The notes under the pieces: generated by a model
Seen by the model: only the letters and a program-made list of their open reading frames with translations
Database searches by the model: none
Told to the model about the DNA's origin: nothing
NCBI GenBank assembly: GCA_034429475.1
Contig: DAOUGD010000339.1
Span: 1 to 11,642 of the forward strand
Source: JAKQHY01 sp034429475
GTDB lineage: Bacteria > Chloroflexota > Anaerolineae > B4-G1 > SLSP01
Length of the DNA stretch: 11,642 bases
Direction: 5' to 3'
Made by a program: the position numbers and the translations under genes
Shown here: positions 6,457 through 11,642 of the stretch, one piece after another
Layout: each line of letters begins with the position of its first letter
How positions within the stretch are numbered: position 1 is the stretch's first letter

Positions 6457-6538
6457 AGCAAAAGCCCACCGTGGCTGAACCAGGCCGTTACACAAACGCG
6501 CCATCGCACACAAAAATAGTCAAAAAGGAGTATAACCA

Positions 6539-7117
6539 ATGAAATCTTCTGAAGAGCCTATTCTCAATGCAATCTACGCAAGAAGAAGCATACGCAAGTT
6601 TGTTCAGGACAAACCGGTTGAAAGAGCCAAACTCGAGACGTTATTGAAAGCAGCGATGGCCGCGCCGTCAGCCTGTAACATCCAACCCTGGGATTTCATC
6701 ATTATCGAGGATAAAGAAAGCATCAGGGCGATACAGGAAGGTATAGCCCAGTATGCAGGGTATAATCCAAGCGTGGTCCTTGTTATCTGTGGGAGTAACG
6801 AGTTTATACCCTGGAAGGGCTATGGAATCGTGGATTGCGCTTGCGCGATGGAAAACATTATGATCGCCGCCCCCGCTCTGGGGCTGGGAACCGTCTGCAT
6901 TGGCGGGTTTGACCGGGGGAAAGTCAAGGCGCAATTGGAAATACCGGAAAACATAGAAGCGGTGGGGATGCTCTATGTGGGGTATCCCGATGAAGAGAAG
7001 CCGCCAAGAACGAAGTATCTTGAAGAAGCGGTACACTGGGAAAAATATGACCAGAAGCGAACAAGGAAACCACGGCCCGGAAATATTCTGGAATTCGGCC
7101 CTGAGGCCTCGTTGTGA
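6539..7117 (+). CDS. Nitroreductase family FMN-dependent oxidoreductase
   Basis: The product is 192 aa, with a strong SD (AAAGGAG 6524-6530) 8 nt before ATG 6539. The FMN-phosphate-binding start AIYARRSIRKF (11-21), APSACNIQPW (42-51) and the central helix region DCACAMENIMIAAPALGLGTVCIGGF are the family hallmarks. It should be a homodimeric cytoplasmic flavoprotein using NAD(P)H; the substrate (nitroaromatic, quinone, enone or other) cannot be read from sequence. The C-terminus is basic (KYDQKRTRKPRPG). It lies 82 nt after the nucleotidyltransferase gene and is probably transcribed separately, though no convincing promoter was found in that gap. Sampled GC is about 52%. Confidence 0.92.
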   Translation: MKSSEEPILNAIYARRSIRKFVQDKPVERAKLETLLKAAMAAPSACNIQPWDFIIIEDKESIRAIQEGIAQYAGYNPSVVLVICGSNEFIPWKGYGIVDCACAMENIMIAAPALGLGTVCIGGFDRGKVKAQLEIPENIEAVGMLYVGYPDEEKPPRTKYLEEAVHWEKYDQKRTRKPRPGNILEFGPEASL

Positions 7118-7139
7118 AAAATGATGAGATTGTTACTAT
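7112..7139 (+). promoter_or_regulatory. Possible promoter of the phosphoglycerate mutase gene
   Basis: TTGTGA (7112-7117), 16-bp spacer, TACTAT (7134-7139), with an extended -10 TG at 7131-7132. Each hexamer matches 4 of 6 consensus positions. The -35 overlaps the nitroreductase stop codon. The predicted leader is ~33 nt. Confidence 0.35.
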
Positions 7140-7178
7140 TGAATTTTTGAAAATCTTAACACCAAGGGAGAAATGAGT

Positions 7179-7925
7179 ATGTACAAACTGGTTTTGATTC
7201 GCCACGGCGAAAGTGAATGGAACAAGGCCAACCTGTTCACCGGTTGGACGGATGTTGACCTCTCAGAAAAGGGCGTTCAGGAAGCCCACGTTGCCGGCAA
7301 AACGCTCCGTGAACAGGGTTACACCTTTGACGTGGCCTTTACGTCGGTGCTCAAGCGGGCGATCCGCACGCTGTGGATTGTCATGGATGAAATGGATCTG
7401 ATGTGGATTCCCGTCCACTGCGCCTGGCAGTTGAACGAGCGGCATTACGGCGCGCTGCAAGGGTTGAACAAGGCGCAGACGGCGGCCAAATACGGCGATG
7501 AGCAAGTCCTCATCTGGCGGCGCAGCTACGACACCCCCCCGCCCGCGCTCGAAAAATCGGATGAGCGCTGGCCCGGCCACGACCGGCGCTATCAGGGTCT
7601 TGCGCCGCAGGATGTGCCGCTGACTGAGTGCCTGAAAGATACCGTCGCGCGCTTCCTGCCTTACTGGCACGAAACGTTGGCCCCCGTCGTCAAATCGGGG
7701 CAGCGCGTCATCGTCGCCGCACACGGCAACAGCCTGCGTGCGCTGGTCAAATACCTGGACAACATCCCCGATGACGAAATCGTCGGCCTCAACATCCCCA
7801 CCGGCATCCCGCTGGTCTATGAACTGGACGCTGACCTGAAGCCGCTGACCCATTACTATCTGGCGGATGAAGAAACCGTCAAAGCCGCGCAGCAGGCCGT
7901 CGCCAACCAGGGCAAGGCAAAGTAA
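7179..7925 (+). CDS. gpmA: 2,3-bisphosphoglycerate-dependent phosphoglycerate mutase (dPGM)
   Basis: It interconverts 3- and 2-phosphoglycerate in glycolysis and gluconeogenesis through a phosphohistidine. The catalytic LIRHGESEWN motif, FTGWTDVDLSEKG, LNERHYGALQGLNKA, YGDEQV, and the second active-site His in AAHGNSLRALVKYLDN (His codon 7722-7724, equal to E. coli GpmA H184) are all present. The C-terminus AVANQGKAK is the same as I recall for E. coli GpmA. The start ATG 7179 is favoured because AAGGGAG (7164-7170) is then 8 nt away. ATG 7173 (adding MS) would leave only 2 nt but gives a length of 250 aa, equal to E. coli GpmA. GC is high (70% on a sampled line), as for other housekeeping genes here. 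It is followed by a strong hairpin. Confidence 0.96.
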   Translation: MYKLVLIRHGESEWNKANLFTGWTDVDLSEKGVQEAHVAGKTLREQGYTFDVAFTSVLKRAIRTLWIVMDEMDLMWIPVHCAWQLNERHYGALQGLNKAQTAAKYGDEQVLIWRRSYDTPPPALEKSDERWPGHDRRYQGLAPQDVPLTECLKDTVARFLPYWHETLAPVVKSGQRVIVAAHGNSLRALVKYLDNIPDDEIVGLNIPTGIPLVYELDADLKPLTHYYLADEETVKAAQQAVANQGKAK

Positions 7926-7945
7926 GTGCTGAAATAGTGCCATTC

Positions 7946-7981
7946 CATCAGCCGTCAGTGCGTTGTCTCTGACGGCTGATG
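7946..7981 (+). terminator. Probable terminator hairpin after gpmA
   Basis: CATCAGCCGTCAG (7946-7958) pairs perfectly over 13 bp with CTGACGGCTGATG (7969-7981), with a 10-nt loop. The downstream ACTTTGTGG has only a short T run, so termination may be weak or factor-dependent. It begins 20 nt after the stop. Confidence 0.6.
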
Positions 7982-8040
7982 ACTTTGTGGCGCAGCTTCC
8001 TGATCAGCACAGATTAACTCATCAGATTTAGGAGTGTCAC

Positions 8041-8877
8041 ATGCCCGGAAAACCCTCTCGTATGGAACTTGTATGGCTGGTCATTGCTGTTGGAGTAACT
8101 TTGCTTAGCCTATGTTCCTGTACCCCCTTATTGCTACTGCAAGACAAATACCTCTCAAGTTTGATGTTCAGTCTCAATAGTCAATTTATCCTGGAGATCC
8201 TAATTGTTACTGTTATCATTATTGGCAATGTATTCGGAAGTATCTTTCGTTTGAAGTACCCTGAATTCGGTTCGTCTGACAACTATCCTGCTTTTCTGAG
8301 ATGGTCCGACGGATTTCTTTATTCTTTCTTGATTATTTGTTTCATGTGCTACATTGCTTTGAATCAGCCCAATGGGTTAGCGGCCATTGGGCTTCGGCGG
8401 CTAACAGTAGACGATTTCATTGACTATTCGCTGAGGGGCATAGTTATTCTTAGCGGCTTTATGCTTCTATATGTGGCAGGGAATAGAATAATCCGAGGGA
8501 AAAAGGAAATTGACAACCAGCCTTTGCACCGTTTAGTTTCAGGGTATCAAGCAGTGTGGGAACGTCTTGGTTTCGTGGTCGCGCTTATCATCGGTGTCGT
8601 CGCCGAGGAATTGGTATACAGAGGCTACCTTGTTCTTTTGTTGGGTGAAAAGACCAACGCATTCCTTGTCTGTGCGTTACTCTCCGCTTTTCTGTCTGTG
8701 CTTGTTCATCTATATCAGGGACGCTCTTTGCTTGTTTTTCACTTTTTGTTTGCTATTGTTGCCATAGGTGTGACTATCTGGACAGATAGTATAGTCATGG
8801 CCGTAAGTATGCACATATTCCAAGATGTGGTTGCAACGATCAAGGTATGGAACCAAATAGATAAGCAAGCGACTTGA
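8041..8877 (+). CDS. CPBP/CAAX-type intramembrane metalloprotease (Abi family)
   Basis: The product is 278 aa with several membrane segments (about 9-35, 48-70, 90-108, 130-146, 176-190, 205-222, 228-248). The three CPBP motifs are present: EELVYRG (E189 E190 x3 R194), LVHLYQG (H223) and HIFQD (H258 x3 D262). These form the metal-binding and catalytic site of CAAX-protease-like membrane enzymes, which range from prenyl-protein processing to bacteriocin self-immunity. The substrate is unknown. ATG 8041 has AGGAG (8030-8034) 6 nt upstream. The gene is AT-rich (a sampled line has about 32% GC), in sharp contrast to gpmA and recJ on either side, suggesting it was acquired. Nothing nearby encodes a bacteriocin. 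Confidence 0.88.
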   Translation: MPGKPSRMELVWLVIAVGVTLLSLCSCTPLLLLQDKYLSSLMFSLNSQFILEILIVTVIIIGNVFGSIFRLKYPEFGSSDNYPAFLRWSDGFLYSFLIICFMCYIALNQPNGLAAIGLRRLTVDDFIDYSLRGIVILSGFMLLYVAGNRIIRGKKEIDNQPLHRLVSGYQAVWERLGFVVALIIGVVAEELVYRGYLVLLLGEKTNAFLVCALLSAFLSVLVHLYQGRSLLVFHFLFAIVAIGVTIWTDSIVMAVSMHIFQDVVATIKVWNQIDKQAT

Positions 8878-8977
8878 TGGGTGCATAAAACTAGCCATAC
8901 CTGTTTAGTGCCCACCCACTTGTGGTTCTGCCAGATAGGTTTTGGAGATGTAGCAGTTTGCGAAAAGTGTTTAAGTT

Positions 8978-11320
8978 ATGAGATATTGGCTTGATCCCCA
9001 ACCCGTAACCGTTCCCGCCGACCTGCGCGACTTTGTCGGCGGTCATCCGCTGGTGGCCGAGCTGCTGGCGCGGCGCGGCATCACGGATGTCGCTGCCGCC
9101 CGCGCCTTCCTCGATCCCGATGCCTACAACCCATCGCCGCCGGATGCCATGCCCGGCATGGCGGAAGCGGTCGCGCGCGTCACTGCCGCCATCCGCCACA
9201 AAGAGCGCCTCTGCGTCTGGGGCGACTTCGACGTGGACGGTCAGACTTCGACCACCCTGCTCGTCGCCGCGCTGCGCGACCTCGGCGCCGACGTGATCTA
9301 CCACATCCCGGTGCGTGAGACTGAGTCGCACGGCGTCAAAGTTCCCTTCCTCCAGCCGGAACTGGACAAGGGTGTGCGGGTTCTGCTCACCTGCGACACC
9401 GGCATTGACGCGCACGAAGCCGTCGCCTACGCCAACGCGCGCGGCGTGTCCGTCGTCATCACCGACCATCACGAACTGCCGCCGGAACTCCCGCAGGCGC
9501 ACGCCATCGTCAATCCGCATCTGCTCCCGGCGGGGCATCCGTTGGGTACGCTGCCCGGCGTCGGTGTGGCCTACAAACTGACCGAAGCCCTCTATGCCTG
9601 GGCGGGCCGTCCCGACGACGCGGCGCAATACCTCGATCTGGTCGCCCTGGGCCTCGTGGCGGATGTCGCGGAACTATCCGGGGATGCGCGTTATTTGCTC
9701 CAACGAGGGCTGCGCGCGCTGCGCACCACCTCGCGCCTCGGCCTGCAAGAACTGATGCGCTGGGCCAACCTCGTCCCGGCGCGTGTGAGCGAAGAGGACA
9801 TCGGCTTTGGGCTGGGACCGCGCCTCAACGCCCTGGGCCGCCTGGATGACGCCAACGTCATCGTCGAATTCCTCACCACCACCGACCTGACCCGCGCCCG
9901 CATCCTGGCGTCGCAGCTCGAAGCGCACAACGCGCGGCGCAAGCTGCTGTGCGATCAAGTTTTCGCCGCCGCGCAAGCGCAACTGGAAGAGAATCCGGCG
10001 TTATTGGATAGCGCTGCGTTGGTGCTTGGCCATGCCACGTGGCCGACCGGCGTGGTGGGCGTCGTCGCCAACCGGCTGGTGGACCTCTATCAGCGCCCCG
10101 TCATCCTGCTGAACACCCCTGCCGACGGCCCGGCGCGCGGCTCGGCGCGCTCGGTGGAGGGTTGCCATATCACCGACGCCATCGCCGCGCATCAGGAGTT
10201 ACTGTTGAGCTTCGGCGGGCACGCAATGGCGGCGGGGGTATCCCTTCTGCCGGAAAACCTCCCTACTTTTCAACGGCGTCTCTCTGAGAGCGTCGCCGCC
10301 CAACTGAGCAAAATTTCCGCGCCGTCCGTACTGACGGTGGACAGTTACGTGCCATTGTCGGCGCTATCGTTGGAACTTGTGGCACAATTGGAGCGACTCG
10401 CTCCTTTTGGCTCCGGCAACCCGCGTCCCCTCCTGGCGACGCAGAACCTTACCATTTCAGGCAGCCGTTCACTGGGGCGGGAGGGACGTCACCTTCTGAG
10501 TACAGTGGAAGATGCCTACGGCGACGCCCAACAAGTGGTTTGGTGGCATTGGGACAACGCCGCCTTGCCGGATGGGGCATTCGATTTAGCCTACTCCATT
10601 CGGGTCAACACCTATCGGGGCGAACCGCAGTTACAAATTGTCTGGGAAGCGGCGCGTGCCATCGTCTCCGTGACTGCGCCGGAACCCGCGCCCGCGCGGC
10701 AGTTGCAGATCGTAGATTATCGCCGCGAGCCGCGTCCCGCCACCTTAGTTAAACCGCTATTGGAACGCAAGGATGTTCAAATCTGGTGCGAAGGTTCTGC
10801 GGAGGGTGTATCCGGCAAGACTCGCTACGAACTTCAGCCGGCGTCCGTGCTGGCGATGTGGACACTTCCGCCCGGCCCAGAGGAATTGAGTCGAGCCTTT
10901 GAAATAGTCGCGCCGGACACCCTATACTTATTTCAAATAGATCCCGGCTTATCTACTGCCGAGGCATTTTTGAAGTTCTTGATTGGATTGGTCAAACATG
11001 CTTTGCACAACCGCGCTGGGGAGCTTCAGGTAGCTACATTGGCTGGATTGATGGGGCATCGTGAAGCGACGGTGCGTCTGGGATTGACGTGGTTGGAAGC
11101 GCGGGGCTTCATCCAAATTTTGCAGGATGAAGGTGGCGATTTACAAGTGACCGCCGGTGAACAACATCCTGTTTCGACCCTGGATCAGATCGGTACGCAG
11201 CTCCAAGCTTTGCTGGATGAAACGGCGGCCTATCGCGCCTATTTGGCGCGGGTGAGCGTGGCGGACTTACGCCGATTCATTGGGGTTTTGGATGGCGAGA
11301 CATTGCTCTTTGCCCCTTGA
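8978..11320 (+). CDS. recJ: Single-stranded-DNA-specific 5'-3' exonuclease RecJ
   Basis: The product is 780 aa, close to the long (Bacillus-type) RecJ rather than the ~577-aa E. coli form. DHH phosphoesterase motifs: GDFDVDGQT (82-90), CDTG (139-142), TDHHELP (162-168) and DLVALGLVADVAEL. DHHA1 motifs: GPRLNALGRL, TGVVGVVANRL, GSARSVEGCHI and FGGHAMAAG (412-420). The OB-fold follows (APFGSGNPRP), then a ~220-residue C-terminal domain as in long RecJ proteins. All catalytic residues appear intact; motif I has F in place of the common Y. It degrades ssDNA in RecF-pathway repair, mismatch repair and fork rescue. ATG 8978 has no good SD (GGAG at 8944 is too far), so translation may be weak or leaderless. 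The stop codon overlaps the first rRNA promoter. The protein is very GC-rich at its N-terminal half (75% on a sampled line). Confidence 0.96.
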   Translation: MRYWLDPQPVTVPADLRDFVGGHPLVAELLARRGITDVAAARAFLDPDAYNPSPPDAMPGMAEAVARVTAAIRHKERLCVWGDFDVDGQTSTTLLVAALRDLGADVIYHIPVRETESHGVKVPFLQPELDKGVRVLLTCDTGIDAHEAVAYANARGVSVVITDHHELPPELPQAHAIVNPHLLPAGHPLGTLPGVGVAYKLTEALYAWAGRPDDAAQYLDLVALGLVADVAELSGDARYLLQRGLRALRTTSRLGLQELMRWANLVPARVSEEDIGFGLGPRLNALGRLDDANVIVEFLTTTDLTRARILASQLEAHNARRKLLCDQVFAAAQAQLEENPALLDSAALVLGHATWPTGVVGVVANRLVDLYQRPVILLNTPADGPARGSARSVEGCHITDAIAAHQELLLSFGGHAMAAGVSLLPENLPTFQRRLSESVAAQLSKISAPSVLTVDSYVPLSALSLELVAQLERLAPFGSGNPRPLLATQNLTISGSRSLGREGRHLLSTVEDAYGDAQQVVWWHWDNAALPDGAFDLAYSIRVNTYRGEPQLQIVWEAARAIVSVTAPEPAPARQLQIVDYRREPRPATLVKPLLERKDVQIWCEGSAEGVSGKTRYELQPASVLAMWTLPPGPEELSRAFEIVAPDTLYLFQIDPGLSTAEAFLKFLIGLVKHALHNRAGELQVATLAGLMGHREATVRLGLTWLEARGFIQILQDEGGDLQVTAGEQHPVSTLDQIGTQLQALLDETAAYRAYLARVSVADLRRFIGVLDGETLLFAP

Positions 11321-11344
11321 CAAAGAAATGAACACTGGTAGAAT
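11317..11344 (+). promoter_or_regulatory. rRNA operon promoter P1
   Basis: TTGACA (11317-11322, perfect), 16-bp spacer, TAGAAT (11339-11344, 5/6). The -35 box overlaps the recJ stop codon (11318-11320). It lies about 255 nt before mature 16S. Confidence 0.75.
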
Positions 11345-11438
11345 CCTGCCTTGCGCGTGGGGATAGCCAAGCAGAAGCAGAAGCGAAAACCGAGCGCAAG
11401 AGCAGTAGAAACCAAGCGTAGTAGAAAACGCAGGTTCC

Positions 11439-11466
11439 TTGACAAAGAAGCGAAGTATGCTAAACT
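11439..11466 (+). promoter_or_regulatory. rRNA operon promoter P2
   Basis: TTGACA (11439-11444, perfect), 16-bp spacer, TAAACT (11461-11466) with an extended -10 TG (11458-11459). The block CCTTGACAAAGAA is shared exactly with P1, so the two look like a tandem duplication of the promoter head. The 11321-11596 stretch has no gene and holds P1, P2, and leader elements. Confidence 0.75.
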
Positions 11467-11516
11467 ACGACGCGCTGAGGTGACAGGCAAATCCTGTAAG
11501 TGATTGCCGACACTAG

Positions 11517-11528
11517 AGCACCTTAACA
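11517..11528 (+). promoter_or_regulatory. boxA-like antitermination site in the rRNA leader
   Basis: AGCACCTTAACA resembles the boxA core (TGCTCTTTAACA) at GC, C, TT and AACA. Its place in the leader, ~50 nt downstream of P2 and ~70 nt before 16S, is where NusB/NusE loading sites occur in rRNA operons. The match is partial. Confidence 0.4.
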
Positions 11529-11575
11529 TTTGAAGAGTGACAGGAAAGGCGAGGTCAGTAGAGAGGAACAGAGTT

Positions 11576-11591
11576 CTCCCCTGTGGGGGAG
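11576..11591 (+). other. GC-rich hairpin just before 16S rRNA
   Basis: CTCCCC (11576-11581), loop TGTG, GGGGAG (11586-11591) form a 6-bp hairpin ending about 5 nt before the mature 16S 5' end. It may be a leader folding or processing element. The 3' half of any 16S processing stem is outside the window. Confidence 0.5.
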
Positions 11592-11596
11592 GGAAT

Positions 11597-11642
11597 CGAG
11601 CGGAGAGTTCGATCGTGGCTCAGGATGAACGCTAGCGGCGCG
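11597..11642 (+). rRNA. rrs: 16S ribosomal RNA, 5' end only (runs off the window)
   Basis: AGAGTTCGATCGTGGCTCAG (11604-11623) matches E. coli 16S positions 8-27 with two differences. The helix 1 halves GAGTT and GGCTC are kept. It continues GATGAACGCTAGCGGCGCG. The start is placed by counting back to position 1 and is good to a few bases. Only about 46 nt are visible. Confidence 0.93.

Noticed and set aside
8878..8918. Hairpin terminator after the CPBP gene (TGGGTG 8878-8883 with CACCCA 8913-8918)
   Set aside because: Only 6 bp with a 29-nt loop and no T run; too weak to call.
11239..11529. - strand open frame of 96 codons in the rRNA leader
   Set aside because: Covers the recJ end, both rRNA promoters and the leader; no SD or domain features.

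Overview
All genes read on the + strand. The window looks like a high-GC bacterial chromosome, probably from the Chloroflexota (Anaerolineae-like). Three things suggest this: the end-resection gene set at the left, RecJ and dPGM of a free-living bacterium, and a 16S rRNA 5' end at the right edge continuing ..GATGAACGCTAGCGGCGCG. The phylum is an inference from memory of related sequences and was not tested.

Left block (1-5010): a probable DNA end-resection operon with separate subunits. It holds the C-terminal part of an AddB/RecC-like helicase-fold protein (open at the window edge), a complete UvrD/PcrA-type SF1 helicase with all motifs, a DUF6398-like small protein, and a stand-alone PD-(D/E)XK nuclease with an AddB/Cas4-type cysteine set. 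This has the parts of AddAB/RecBCD with the nuclease domain on its own gene. Two related intergenic repeat elements with 8-bp periodicity (CGCAAAG/CGCAGAG) lie in the gaps on both sides of the helicase gene. The first is a 20-bp perfect palindromic stem.

Middle block (about 5011-7130): clearly lower GC (sampled lines about 45-52% against 60-75% in the housekeeping genes). It holds a predicted lipoprotein with its own strong-looking promoter, an intergenic region with a perfect 16-bp palindrome, a small ORF overlapping a minimal nucleotidyltransferase (a toxin-antitoxin-like pair), and a nitroreductase. It reads as accessory or acquired material.

Right block (7131-11642): a cofactor-dependent phosphoglycerate mutase (gpmA) ending in a 13-bp-stem hairpin, an AT-rich CAAX/CPBP membrane protease gene, recJ, and then the start of an rRNA operon. 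The operon has two tandem sigma70-type promoters sharing the same CCTTGACAAAGAA block; the first -35 overlaps the recJ stop codon. The leader carries a boxA-like site and a GC-rich hairpin, and the last ~46 bases are the 5' end of 16S rRNA.

The window carries two recombinational-repair activities (AddAB-like resection and RecJ) next to small accessory genes. The best candidates for something under-described are the DUF6398-like protein inside the resection operon, the repeat elements flanking the helicase, and the small-ORF/nucleotidyltransferase pair.
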